From contig NZ_BAAAFZ010000064.1 in NCBI RefSeq assembly GCF_039523795.1, forward strand, positions 1 through 42,027: a DNA stretch of 42,027 nt. Direction: 5' to 3'. The position numbers and the translations under genes are program-made. Positions within the stretch are counted from its first letter, which is position 1. Each line of letters begins with the position of its first letter. Positions 8,500 to 16,672 of the stretch are shown here, one piece after another. This DNA comes from Craurococcus roseus (GTDB taxonomy: Bacteria; Pseudomonadota; Alphaproteobacteria; Acetobacterales; Acetobacteraceae). The notes beneath the pieces were generated by a model that was not told the DNA's origin, searched no databases, and worked only from the letters and a program-made list of their open reading frames with translations.

Positions 8500-9510
8500 A
8501 TGACACACCGCAGCATCTCCCGCCGCGCGACCATGCTCAGCCTCCCGGCCCTGCTCGCCGCGCCGGCGGCGGCCCGCGCCCAGCGGGGATGGGAGCCGAA
8601 CCGCCCGGTGCAGTTCATCGTCCCGGCCGGCACCGGCGGCGGCGCCGACCAGATGGCGCGCGTCATCCAGGGCATCGTGTCCAAGCACTCGCTGATGAAG
8701 CAGCCGCTGGTGGTGGTGAACAAGGCCGGCGGCGCCGGTGCCGAGGGCTTCCTCGAAGCCAAGGGCGCGCGCGCCAACCCGCACATGCTGGTCATCACCC
8801 TGTCCAACCTCTTCACCACGCCGCTCGCCACCGGCGTCCCCTTCAACTGGCGCGAGCTGACGCCGGTGAAGATGCTGGCGCTCGACGAGTTCGTGCTCTG
8901 GGTCAACGCCAACTCGCCCTGGAAGTCGGTGGGGGAGTTCGTGGAAGCGGCGAAGGCCGGGCGCCTGAAGGTGGGCGGCACCGGCTCCAAGCAGGAAGAC
9001 CAGATCATCACCGCGGCGTTGACCAAGGCCACCGGCGCGCAGTTCACCTACGTCCCCTTCCGCGGCGGCGGCGAGGTCGCGGTGCAGCTCGTCGGCGGGC
9101 ACATCGACGCCACGGTGAACAACCCGATCGAGGCCGTCACCCACTGGCGTTCCGGCACCCTCCGCCCGCTCTGCGTCTTCGACGGCAAGCGGCTGGCCGG
9201 CACCGAGAAGATGACCTCCGACGCGAGTTGGTCCGACATCCCCACCTGCAAGGAGCAGGGCCTGGACGTGGAGTACCTGATGCTCCGCGGCATCTTCATG
9301 GCGCCCGGCGTCCAGCCGCAGCAGGTCGCCTTCTTCACCAGCCTGCTCGACAAGGTGCGCGAAACGCCGGAATGGGCGGAGCTGATGCAGCAGGGCGCCT
9401 TCAACACCACCGCCCTCACCGGCGAAGCCTTCCGCGAGTGGCTGGCGCGCGAGGAAGCGCGCCACAAGGAGCTGATGCAGGAGGCCGGCTTCCTGGCCCA
9501 GGCGCAGTAA
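8500..9510 (+). CDS. tctC: Bug/TctC-family periplasmic solute-binding protein
   Basis: A 336-residue extracytoplasmic binding protein of the tripartite tricarboxylate transporter (TTT) family. It has a twin-arginine-like signal (SRRATML, then AAPAAARA) and the Bug-family landmarks VQFIVPAGTGGGADQMAR, VVVNKAGGAGAEG and YVPFRGGGEV. It would capture a carboxylate in the periplasm for the TctAB permease encoded directly downstream (13-nt gap to tctB). Ligands of Bug proteins vary widely, so the substrate is not predicted. The ATG at 8500 gives the full signal; its ribosome site is weak. Confidence 0.93.
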   Translation: MTHRSISRRATMLSLPALLAAPAAARAQRGWEPNRPVQFIVPAGTGGGADQMARVIQGIVSKHSLMKQPLVVVNKAGGAGAEGFLEAKGARANPHMLVITLSNLFTTPLATGVPFNWRELTPVKMLALDEFVLWVNANSPWKSVGEFVEAAKAGRLKVGGTGSKQEDQIITAALTKATGAQFTYVPFRGGGEVAVQLVGGHIDATVNNPIEAVTHWRSGTLRPLCVFDGKRLAGTEKMTSDASWSDIPTCKEQGLDVEYLMLRGIFMAPGVQPQQVAFFTSLLDKVRETPEWAELMQQGAFNTTALTGEAFREWLAREEARHKELMQEAGFLAQAQ

Positions 9511-9523
9511 GCGGCGCCGCAGC

Positions 9524-10054
9524 ATGTCCACCACGGGAACAGAAGCCGCCGCCGGCGGCCCCGAGCGCGGCGTCCGCACCGTCGCCGTCGAGGCCGTCAC
9601 CTCCCTGCTGCTCGCCGGCGTCGGCGCGGCGGCGATATGGGACAGCAACCGCATCGGCGCCGGCTGGGGCGCGGAAGGGCCGCAGTCGGGCTATTTCCCG
9701 TTCTGGATCGGCGCCGTCCTGCTCGCGGCGAGCCTCGGCAACCTCGCCCTGGCCGTGCGCGCCGCGCGCGGCGCCGCCGCGGGCGAGGGCCTCTTCGTCA
9801 CCTGGCCGCAGCTCCGCCTCGTGCTGTCCGTGCTGTTGCCGACCGCGATCTACGTCGCCGCCATCCCGTTCATCGGCCTTTACGTCGCCTCCGCCGTGCT
9901 GGTCGCGTGGTTCATGATCCGGCTCGGGGGCTTCCGCTGGTGGGTCGCGGCGGCGTCCGGCCTGGCGACGGCCCTCGTCGCCTTCGTCGTCTTCGAAACC
10001 TGGTTCCTCGTCGCGCTCCCGAAAGGGCCGGTCGAGACCTGGCTCGGCTACTGA
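9524..10054 (+). CDS. tctB: TTT transporter small membrane subunit TctB
   Basis: A 176-residue hydrophobic protein with about four membrane segments, matching the TctB small permease subunit in size and position. Recognisable features are the first segment near residues 22-42, the GPQSGYFPFWIGAVLL motif typical of TctB, and two long hydrophobic segments near the C-terminus. It lies between tctC and tctA and is expected to form the inner-membrane complex with TctA. Confidence 0.9.
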   Translation: MSTTGTEAAAGGPERGVRTVAVEAVTSLLLAGVGAAAIWDSNRIGAGWGAEGPQSGYFPFWIGAVLLAASLGNLALAVRAARGAAAGEGLFVTWPQLRLVLSVLLPTAIYVAAIPFIGLYVASAVLVAWFMIRLGGFRWWVAAASGLATALVAFVVFETWFLVALPKGPVETWLGY

Positions 10055-10069
10055 GCGGGAGCGCGCGCG

Positions 10070-11590
10070 TTGGAAGAGATCGGCCTGTTGATGCAGGGCT
10101 TCGCGGTGGCCCTGCAACCCGACAACCTGCTGCTCATGCTGCTGGGCGTCACGCTCGGCGTCCTGATCGGGGTGCTGCCGGGGTTGGGCGGCGCCAACGG
10201 CATCGCCATCCTGCTGCCGCTCACCTTCGCCATGCCGCCGGTCTCGGCCATCATCATGCTCTCCTGCATCTACTGGGGAGCGCTGTTCGGCGGCGCCATC
10301 ACCTCCATCCTGTTCAACATCCCCGGCGAGCCCTGGTCGGTGGCCACCACCTTCGACGGCTACCCGATGGCGCAGCAGGGCCGCGCCGGCGAGGCGCTGA
10401 CGGCCGCCTTCACCGCCTCCTTCTTCGGCGCCCTCGTCGCCGTGGTGCTGCTGACCTTCCTGGCGCCGCTGGTCGCGGGGTTCGCGCTCAAATTCGGCCC
10501 GCCCGAATTCTTCGCGGTGATGTTCCTCTCCTTCGCCTGCTTCATCGGCCTCGGCCGCGGCTCGCCGCTGAAGACGCTGGCCGCCATGATGCTCGGCTTC
10601 CTGCTGGCCGCCGTCGGCATGGACACGGTGACGGGCCAGCTACGCATGACCTTCGGCTCGCACGAGATGATCCGCGGCTTCGACTTCCTGGTCGCGGTGA
10701 TCGGCCTGTTCGGCATCTCCGAGATCCTGTCCTCCATCGAGGACGGCCTCAGCTTCAAGGGCCAGAAGGCGAAGATCGACCTCAAGGTGGTGCTCCGCAC
10801 CTGGGCGGAGCTGCCGCGCCACTGGGCCATCGCGCTGCGCTCGTCCGCCATCGGCTGCTGGATGGGCATAACGCCTGCCGGCGCCACCCCGGCCTCCTTC
10901 ATGAGCTACGGCGTCGCCCGCCGCATGTCCCCCCACGGCAAGGAGTTCGGGACCGGCCGGATCGAGGGCGTGGTGGCGCCGGAAACCGCGGCGCACGCGG
11001 CGGGCACCAGCGCCCTGCTGCCCATGCTGGCGCTCGGCGTGCCCGGCTCCCCCACCGCCGCCGTGCTGCTCGGCGGCCTCATCATGTGGGGCCTCCAACC
11101 GGGGCCGATGCTCTTCGTGGAGCAGAAGGAATTCGTCTGGGGCCTGATCGCCTCCATGTACCTCGGCAACGTCGCCGGGCTCCTGGTGGTGCTGGTGGCG
11201 GTGCCCTGGTTCGCCGCCATCCTGCGCGTGCCCTTCGCCATCATCGCCGCCATCATCCTGGTGGTCTGCGCCATCGGCGCCTTCACCGTCTCCAACGCCG
11301 AGTTCGACATCGTGCTGATGCTGGTCTTCGGCGTGATCGGCTACGTGCTGAAGAAGCTCGATTACCCGCTGGCGCCGTTGGTGCTGGCGCTGGTGCTGGG
11401 CGACCGCACGGAAGAGGCGTTCCGCCAGTCGCTCCTCGTCTCCCAGGGCGATCTCGGCGTGTTCTTCTCGTCCTGGCTGGGCGGCACGATCATGGCCGCC
11501 GGGATCGCGCTGGCCGCGTGGCCGCTGCTCGGCTGGCTCTGGTCGCTGCTGCGGCCGGCGGCGCGGCGGGAGCGCCCGAGGCCCGCCTGA
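10070..11590 (+). CDS. tctA: TTT transporter large membrane subunit TctA
   Basis: A 506-residue polytopic membrane protein with about 11-12 hydrophobic segments and the TctA signature GVLPGLGGANGIAILLPLTF near residues 26-46. It also has the internal second motif ITPAGATPASFMSYG near residue 265. It is the main channel subunit of the sodium- or proton-coupled tripartite carboxylate transporter. The reading starts at a TTG (10070) after a GGGAGCG site. This puts the first helix in the usual place, though an ATG at 10091 is an alternative. It starts 15 nt after tctB, in the same operon. Confidence 0.94.
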   Translation: MEEIGLLMQGFAVALQPDNLLLMLLGVTLGVLIGVLPGLGGANGIAILLPLTFAMPPVSAIIMLSCIYWGALFGGAITSILFNIPGEPWSVATTFDGYPMAQQGRAGEALTAAFTASFFGALVAVVLLTFLAPLVAGFALKFGPPEFFAVMFLSFACFIGLGRGSPLKTLAAMMLGFLLAAVGMDTVTGQLRMTFGSHEMIRGFDFLVAVIGLFGISEILSSIEDGLSFKGQKAKIDLKVVLRTWAELPRHWAIALRSSAIGCWMGITPAGATPASFMSYGVARRMSPHGKEFGTGRIEGVVAPETAAHAAGTSALLPMLALGVPGSPTAAVLLGGLIMWGLQPGPMLFVEQKEFVWGLIASMYLGNVAGLLVVLVAVPWFAAILRVPFAIIAAIILVVCAIGAFTVSNAEFDIVLMLVFGVIGYVLKKLDYPLAPLVLALVLGDRTEEAFRQSLLVSQGDLGVFFSSWLGGTIMAAGIALAAWPLLGWLWSLLRPAARRERPRPA

Positions 11591-11696
11591 AGGCCGCGTT
11601 TCCGCGCCGCGCAACGGCGCCCGTCGGTCATGCCCCGGAGCGCGGCCGTCGGACGGGCCGGCACGGTTTGAGCGGACGCACAAGGAGGAGGAGGCG

Positions 11697-12530
11697 ATGC
11701 GCGTCCTGCACGTCAACGGCCACGACATGGCCTACGCCGAGCACGGCGCCGGACCCCCGCTGCTCCTCCTCCACGGCACCCTCCTGGACCAGCGCTGGTG
11801 GGCGCCGCAGATGGAGCCGCTCGGCGAGCGCCACCGCGTGGTCGCCCCCAGCCTGCGGCACTACTGGCCCACGTCCTGGAACGGCACGGGCGGCGACTTC
11901 ACCATCGCGCAGCACGTCGAGGACGTGGCGGCCTTCATCGAAGGCCTCGGCGCCGGGCCGGTCCACCTGCTCGGCCACTCGCGCGGCGGCCACATCGCGT
12001 TCAGGGTCGCCCAGCGCTTCCCCGGCCGGGTCCGGGCGCTGGTCCTCGCGGAACCGGGCGGGAGCCTCGACGCGACGCTCCAAGCGACGGCGCAGGACGC
12101 CGCCCCCGCCCGGCAACCCAGAATGACCCTGGCCGAGGCCACCGCCGGGGCGGCCGAGCTGATCCGCGCCGGCGACACCGACGCCGGCCTGGCGCTGTTC
12201 GTGGAAGCGGTGCTCGGCCCCGGCGCTTGGGAGCGGTCCACCGAGCGCGTCACGCGGATGCAGCGCGACAACGCCCGCACGCTGCTGGCCCAGATCGACG
12301 AGCGGCGCGCCCCTTACACCCGCGCGGACATGGAGGCGATCCGCGCGCCGACCTTGCTGGTGGGCGGCGCCGACACGCCGCTGCTGTTCCCGCCGATACT
12401 CGACGCGATGGAGCGCTGGATCGCCGGAGCGGAGCGCGTGGCCGTCCCCGGCACTGCGCACATGATGAGCGACGAGGACCCTGCGGCCTTCAACCGCACG
12501 GTCCTGGACTTCCTGGAACGGCGGGGCTGA
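11697..12530 (+). CDS. Alpha/beta-fold hydrolase
   Basis: A 277-residue hydrolase. The oxyanion-region motif LLLLHGTLLD is followed by the nucleophile elbow GHSRGG (Ser near residue 99). The late acidic residue lies in LLVGGADTPLLFPP and the histidine in VPGTAHMMSDEDP. The core resembles C-C bond hydrolases and lactonases of aromatic or dicarboxylate catabolism, but the substrate is not predictable. An AAGGAGGAGGAGG ribosome site precedes the ATG. It follows tctA by 106 nt on the same strand and could be part of the same catabolic unit. Confidence 0.9.
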   Translation: MRVLHVNGHDMAYAEHGAGPPLLLLHGTLLDQRWWAPQMEPLGERHRVVAPSLRHYWPTSWNGTGGDFTIAQHVEDVAAFIEGLGAGPVHLLGHSRGGHIAFRVAQRFPGRVRALVLAEPGGSLDATLQATAQDAAPARQPRMTLAEATAGAAELIRAGDTDAGLALFVEAVLGPGAWERSTERVTRMQRDNARTLLAQIDERRAPYTRADMEAIRAPTLLVGGADTPLLFPPILDAMERWIAGAERVAVPGTAHMMSDEDPAAFNRTVLDFLERRG

Positions 12531-12546
12531 CGCTCCGCCGCCCCCG

Positions 12547-13104
12547 TCAGCGCCCGGCCAGCGACGCCCGGTGCCGCCCGGCCAGTTCGACGTAATGCGG
12601 CGCGGTGCGGTCGAACTGCCCCGCCCGCTGCTCCTCCGTCAGCACCCGCACCAGCTTCGCCGGGTTGCCGATCCACAGCTCCAGCCGACCGATGCGCTTG
12701 CCCGGCGGCAGCACGCTGCCCGCGCCCAGCACGCCGCCCTCCTCGATCACCGCGTCGTCCAGCACGGTCGCGCCCATGCCGACGAAGGCGCGGTCCATCA
12801 GCGTGCAGGCGTGGACGATGGCGGCGTGCCCCACCGTCACGTCGGCGCCGATCACCGTGCGCTGCCGCCCGGCGTTGACGTGGACGATGGTGCCGTCCTG
12901 GATGTTGGAGCGCGGGCCGACGCGGATCACGTTGGTGTCGCCGCGCAGCACGCAGTGGTACCAGACGTTGGCCCCCTCCCCGATCTCCACGTCGCCGATC
13001 ACCGCGGCGGTGGGCGCCACGAAGGCGGTGGGGTGGACGACCGGCCGCTTGCCCTCGAAGGGGTAGAGCGGCCCGGCCGGCAGCGTCGGCAGGTTGTGGT
13101 CCAT
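12547..13104 (-). CDS. Gamma-carbonic anhydrase family hexapeptide protein
   Basis: A 185-residue left-handed beta-helix protein of the gamma-class carbonic anhydrase/YrdA family. Hexapeptide repeats run from about residue 25 to 140. Metal-ligand histidines appear in the usual places: VWYHCVLRGD, TIVHVNAG and GHAAIVHACTL. Members usually form trimers that bind zinc or iron at subunit interfaces, and many have no measured carbonic anhydrase activity. A GGGGAGGAGG site precedes the ATG. It begins 17 nt after argC and is probably co-transcribed with it. Confidence 0.93.
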   Translation of the reverse strand: MDHNLPTLPAGPLYPFEGKRPVVHPTAFVAPTAAVIGDVEIGEGANVWYHCVLRGDTNVIRVGPRSNIQDGTIVHVNAGRQRTVIGADVTVGHAAIVHACTLMDRAFVGMGATVLDDAVIEEGGVLGAGSVLPPGKRIGRLELWIGNPAKLVRVLTEEQRAGQFDRTAPHYVELAGRHRASLAGR

Positions 13105-13121
13105 CGCGCGCCTCCTCCCCG

Positions 13122-14159
13122 CTACTCCGCGGCCGCCGGCGGCGTTTCGCCGAAGCCGTGGTTCGCCGCGCCGTTGTGGGACGCCCCGGACGCCCCCGCC
13201 GTGGCCAGCCGCGTTTCCAACTTGAGGCCGAGCATCAGCCCCAGGCACTGCACCGCCGCGCCGGACGCGCCCTTGCCCAGGTTGTCGTAGCGCGCCACCA
13301 GCAGCGCCTGCCGCAGCCGCTCGTTGCCGTAGACGCGCAGCTCCAGCAGGTTCGTGCCGTTCAACGCCTGCGGCTCCAGCCGGTCGGCCGGATCGGCGGG
13401 AACGACCCGCACGAACTCCTGCCCCGCGTAGCGTTCGCGCAGCACGGCCTCGACGTCGCGCGGCGACACGCGCCCGCCCGGCAACGCGTCCAGGTGCAGC
13501 GGGATGGAGCACAGCATCCCCTGCGGGTAGCGCGCCACCGAGGGGATGAAGATCGGCCGCCGCGCCAGCCCGGAATGGTGCTGCAGCTCCGGCACGTGCT
13601 TGTGCTCGAAGCCCAGGCCGTACAGCTCGAAGTCGTTGGCCGCGCCCTTCTCGTGGGCCTCGATCATCGCCTTGCCGCCGCCGGTGTAGCCCGACACGGC
13701 GTTCACCGTGACCGGGTGGTCCGCCGGCAGGACGCCCGCCTCCACCAGCGGCCGCAGGAACAGGATCGGCCCGGTCGGGTAGCAGCCCGGCACGCTCACC
13801 CGCGGCGCCGCCGCGACGCGCCCCGGCTGCTCCGCCGACAGCTCCGGCAGCCCGTAGGCCCAATCGGGATGCACGCGGTGCGCGGTGCTGGCGTCGAGCA
13901 GCCGCGGCGCCCGGTCGCCGAGCGAGGCCGCCACCGCCGCGCTCTCCTTGGCCGCCGCGTCCGGCAGGCACAGCACCACCACGTCCACCCCGGCCATCAG
14001 CTCGCGCTTGGCGTCCGGGTCCTTGCGCCGCTCCGGCGCGATGGAGCGCAGGGCCACCGCGCCCGCCGAGCGCTCCAGTCGCTCGCGGATCTGGAGGCCG
14101 GTGGTGCCCGCCTCGCCGTCGATGAACACCGAAGGCACGCCGTTGTCGTTGGTGGCCAT
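13122..14159 (-). CDS. argC: N-acetyl-gamma-glutamyl-phosphate reductase, type 2
   Basis: ArgC reduces N-acetylglutamyl phosphate with NADPH to N-acetylglutamate semialdehyde in arginine biosynthesis. The 345-residue protein is of the type 2 class. It has the NADP fold with FIDGEAGTTGLQI at the N-terminus, the catalytic cysteine (Cys126) in SVPGCYPTGP, a histidine-containing FEHKHVPELQHH segment, and a GKGASGAAVQCLGLMLG end of the conserved core. About 30 residues of low-complexity tail follow, longer than usual for this class. The AAGGAAGGAG site upstream of the ATG supports the start. Its place behind rplM-rpsI is a common alphaproteobacterial order, but a terminator separates them here. 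Confidence 0.95.
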   Translation of the reverse strand: MATNDNGVPSVFIDGEAGTTGLQIRERLERSAGAVALRSIAPERRKDPDAKRELMAGVDVVVLCLPDAAAKESAAVAASLGDRAPRLLDASTAHRVHPDWAYGLPELSAEQPGRVAAAPRVSVPGCYPTGPILFLRPLVEAGVLPADHPVTVNAVSGYTGGGKAMIEAHEKGAANDFELYGLGFEHKHVPELQHHSGLARRPIFIPSVARYPQGMLCSIPLHLDALPGGRVSPRDVEAVLRERYAGQEFVRVVPADPADRLEPQALNGTNLLELRVYGNERLRQALLVARYDNLGKGASGAAVQCLGLMLGLKLETRLATAGASGASHNGAANHGFGETPPAAAE

Positions 14160-14213
14160 GGTCCCGGCTCCTTCCTTTGACCGGATTGCCGCGCAGCGCG
14201 GCCGAAAAAGCAA

Positions 14214-14243
14214 GAGGGGCGGACCCCTGCGGATCCGCCCCTC
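14214..14243 (-). terminator. Rho-independent terminator of rplM-rpsI
   Basis: A perfect 10-bp stem, GAGGGGCGGA (14214-14223) with TCCGCCCCTC (14234-14243), has a 10-nt loop. Read on the minus strand it is followed by TTGCTTTTTC and lies 36 nt after the rpsI stop. Confidence 0.9.
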
Positions 14244-14278
14244 CCGTGTGACCGTATGAAGGCGAGCGCCGGCGCGGA

Positions 14279-14803
14279 TCAGCGCTTGCTGAACTGGAAC
14301 GAGCGTCGGGCCTTGGCGCGGCCGTACTTCTTGCGCTCCACCACGCGCGGGTCGCGCGTCAGGAAGCCGGCCTTCTTCAGGATCGGCCGCAACTCCGGCT
14401 CGTAGTAGGTCAGCGCGCGGCTGATGCCGTGGCGCAGCGCGCCCGCCTGGCCCGAAAGCCCGCCGCCCGCGACGGTCGCGAACACGTCGAACTGCTGGTA
14501 GCGGTCGGCCACCAGGAAGGGCTGGGCGATCAGCATCCGCAGCACCGGCCGCGCGAAGTACCGCGACATCGGCTTGCCGTTGATCTCCACGGCGCCCTTG
14601 CCCGGCTTCACCCACACCCGCGCCACCGCGTCCTTTCGGCGGCCGGTGGCGTAGGAGCGGCCGAACTCGTCGCGCTTCGGCTCGCGCAACGGCGCCGCGT
14701 CCGGGCCGGCGCCGGGGGCCATCGGCGTGCCCTGCACCAGGTTGCGCAGGTCGGCGAGCGTGCCAGTGGATGCCCCTTGGCCTTCTTGCTGCTGCTCGCT
14801 CAT
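14279..14803 (-). CDS. rpsI: 30S ribosomal protein uS9
   Basis: S9 binds 16S rRNA in the small-subunit head, and its C-terminal tail reaches the P-site tRNA. The 174-residue protein has the core GRSYATGRRKDAVARVWVKPG, GGGLSGQAGALRHGISRAL and the RKKYGRAKARRSFQFSKR tail with the terminal KR. About 45 extra acidic/flexible residues precede the core, as is common in alphaproteobacteria. It starts 1 nt after the rplM stop and shares its transcript. Confidence 0.98.
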   Translation of the reverse strand: MSEQQQEGQGASTGTLADLRNLVQGTPMAPGAGPDAAPLREPKRDEFGRSYATGRRKDAVARVWVKPGKGAVEINGKPMSRYFARPVLRMLIAQPFLVADRYQQFDVFATVAGGGLSGQAGALRHGISRALTYYEPELRPILKKAGFLTRDPRVVERKKYGRAKARRSFQFSKR

Positions 14804-14804
14804 C

Positions 14805-15275
14805 TCAAGCGACCTTGTTCTTGCGGTTCATGGAGGCGACGTCGAGCACGCTCGGCTGCGTCCCGGCGTGCGGGTGCTCCGGCCCGGCGTAGACGTGCAA
14901 GTTCTTCATCTGCCGCCGGCCGAGCGGGCCGCGGGTGATCATCCGCTCCACCGCCTTCTCCACCACGCTGCCCGGGTGCTTGCCCTCGATCCGCTGGCGG
15001 AGCGTGCGGCCCTTGATGCCGCCGGGGTAGCCGGTGTGCCAGTGGAAGACCGACTGCTCGGCCTTGTTGCCGGTGACGCGCACCTTCTCGGCGTTCACCA
15101 CCACGACGTGGTCGCCGCAATCGACGTGCGGCGTGAATTGCGGCTTGTGCTTGCCGCGGAGGCGGTTGGCGATGATGGAGGCGAGCCGGCCGAGCACCAG
15201 CCCGTCCGCGTCCACCACCACCCAATCCTTCTTCACCTCCGCCGGCTTCAGCGAGCGGGTCTGCCTTTGCAGCAT
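14805..15275 (-). CDS. rplM: 50S ribosomal protein uL13
   Basis: L13 is an early-assembly protein of the large subunit. The 156-residue product shows WVVVDADGLVLGRLAS, the HVDCGDHVVVVNAEKVRVTG region, HTGYPGGIKGRTL and RMITRGPLGRRQMKNLHVYAG, all standard. It is the first gene of the rplM-rpsI operon. The leader carries a strong hairpin 28-56 nt upstream of the ATG. Confidence 0.98.
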   Translation of the reverse strand: MLQRQTRSLKPAEVKKDWVVVDADGLVLGRLASIIANRLRGKHKPQFTPHVDCGDHVVVVNAEKVRVTGNKAEQSVFHWHTGYPGGIKGRTLRQRIEGKHPGSVVEKAVERMITRGPLGRRQMKNLHVYAGPEHPHAGTQPSVLDVASMNRKNKVA

Positions 15276-15302
15276 CGTTCCGAGTCTTGTTCCAGAGGGC
15301 CG

Positions 15303-15331
15303 CGGCGGCTCCGCGGGCGCGGGAACCGCCG
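15303..15331 (-). promoter_or_regulatory. Hairpin in the rplM 5' leader
   Basis: On the minus strand CGGCGG pairs with CCGCCG, and inside it TCCCGCG pairs with CGCGGA with one bulge. The structure sits 28-56 nt before the rplM ATG. L13 operons are autoregulated at the leader in some bacteria, so this is a candidate site, but GC-rich DNA forms such hairpins easily. A possible -35 TTGACG lies at 15366-15371 without a good -10. Confidence 0.4.
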
Positions 15332-15386
15332 CCGAAGGCGTGCAGTAAGGGCCTCCGTCGCCAAGCGTCAAGCGGCTTCTGGGCAT

Positions 15387-15404
15387 GTGGTATTCACATA
15401 CCAC
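15387..15404. promoter_or_regulatory. Palindromic operator candidate before the orphan Bug gene
   Basis: GTGGTAT-TCAC-ATACCAC is a perfect 7-bp inverted repeat with a 4-nt centre, 70 nt upstream of the Bug gene start and 112 nt upstream of rplM. Its TGGTAT/ATACCA core resembles operators of GntR/FadR-type regulators. No such regulator is encoded in the window. Confidence 0.5.
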
Positions 15405-15473
15405 CAAGATTCCACCCGCCGCTTGCCCCCGCGCCCGCCCGCCTGCCACCCTGCTGCGAGGAGGAAACGAACC

Positions 15474-16472
15474 ATGCCGCACGCCGCCCCGGGCCCGCGC
15501 CGCCGGGACTTTCTCGCCGCCGCAGCGTCCATCGCGCCGCTGGCGACGCCCCGCGTCGCCCGCGCCCAGGGCGGCGCTTGGCCCGCCGGCCAAACGGTGT
15601 CGGTCATCGTCCCCTACGCCCCGGGCGGCGCCTCCGACGTGGTGGGGCGCCTGCTCACCACGGGCCTGCAAGAACGGCTCGGCGGCACCTTCGTCATGGA
15701 GCACCGCCCCGGCGCCTCCACCGGCCTCGCCGCCCGCCACGTCGCCCGCGCGAAGCCGGACGGGCTGACGCTGCTCCTCGGCACCATCGCCACCTTCACC
15801 CTGACGCCGCTCGCCTTCCGCGCCCCGGGCTACGACCCGATCGCGGACTTCGCCCACGTCACCATGCTCTGCGAAACGCTGTCGCTGCTGGTGGCGCCGC
15901 CGCGCTGGTCCAGCCTCGGCGAGCTGCTGGCCGCCGCCAAGCAACGGCCCGGCGCGCTGTCCTACGCGAGCTGGGGCGTGGGCACCACGGCGCACCTGCC
16001 GATGGTGGACCTCTGCGGCCGCGCCGGCGTCGAGATGCTGCACGTCCCCTACAACGGCGCCCCGCCCGCGCTGACGGACACCATCGCCGGCCGCACCGAT
16101 TGCATGTTCGCCCTGCTCGCCGCCTGCAAGCCGCACCTGGAAGCCGGGCGCCTGCGCGGGCTCGCGGTGCCCACCGCCGCCCGCCCCGCCGTGCTGCCCG
16201 ACGTGCCGACCTTCGCCGAGGCCGGCTTCCCCGACTTCGTCTACACCGGCTGGTACTCGCTCCAGGCGCCGCCCGGCACGCCGGAGCCGATCCTAGCCCG
16301 CCTCGCCGAAGCCTCCATCGAGACCTTCAAGGACCCGCGCACGCGGGAACTGATGGCGGCCCAGGGCATCGCCCGCGCGCCCGGCGGCAAGGCGCCGCTG
16401 CTGGCGCGCATCGAGCGCGAACTGCCGCTGCACCGCGACCTGATGCGCAAGGCCGGCATGGTGCCGGAGTGA
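15474..16472 (+). CDS. Orphan Bug-family tripartite tricarboxylate binding protein
   Basis: A 332-residue periplasmic binding protein of the Bug/TctC family. It has a twin-arginine signal (RRRDFLAAAAS, cleavage near ARVARAQ) and then VSVIVPYAPGGASDVVGR, the HRPGASTGLAA loop, HVPYNGAPPALTD and LPDVPTFAEAGFPDF, all diagnostic. No tctA or tctB lies beside it. This is common in bacteria with large expansions of Bug proteins, where orphans share permeases or act as sensors. A GAGGAGGAAA ribosome site precedes the ATG. It is only moderately similar to the binding protein at 8500-9510. Confidence 0.94.
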   Translation: MPHAAPGPRRRDFLAAAASIAPLATPRVARAQGGAWPAGQTVSVIVPYAPGGASDVVGRLLTTGLQERLGGTFVMEHRPGASTGLAARHVARAKPDGLTLLLGTIATFTLTPLAFRAPGYDPIADFAHVTMLCETLSLLVAPPRWSSLGELLAAAKQRPGALSYASWGVGTTAHLPMVDLCGRAGVEMLHVPYNGAPPALTDTIAGRTDCMFALLAACKPHLEAGRLRGLAVPTAARPAVLPDVPTFAEAGFPDFVYTGWYSLQAPPGTPEPILARLAEASIETFKDPRTRELMAAQGIARAPGGKAPLLARIERELPLHRDLMRKAGMVPE

Positions 16473-16672
16473 GCGTCCCGGCGCGCCGCGGGAACGGCCG
16501 GTGGTGGAGCGAGGCCGCCGCCACGCCGAGGCAGACCGACCGGCCCCACGATCGAACAAGGAGGCGGCCGTCGATGCCGCCGCGCCGACGCCGCGGGCGA
16601 GGCCCGCCGGGGGTCCGGCCGGGTCGAACACGGTGGCGGGCTTGCTGCCGACCGGCTGGCGCTTCGTCGCCC

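Noticed and set aside
9637..12126. Very long plus-strand open frame across tctB-tctA and the hydrolase
   Set aside because: Arg/Gly/Pro-rich out-of-frame reading of three well-identified genes.
16500..16672. Possible small gene after AAGGAGG near 16558
   Set aside because: The reading is almost entirely Arg, Gly and Pro and runs into the convergent GNAT gene.
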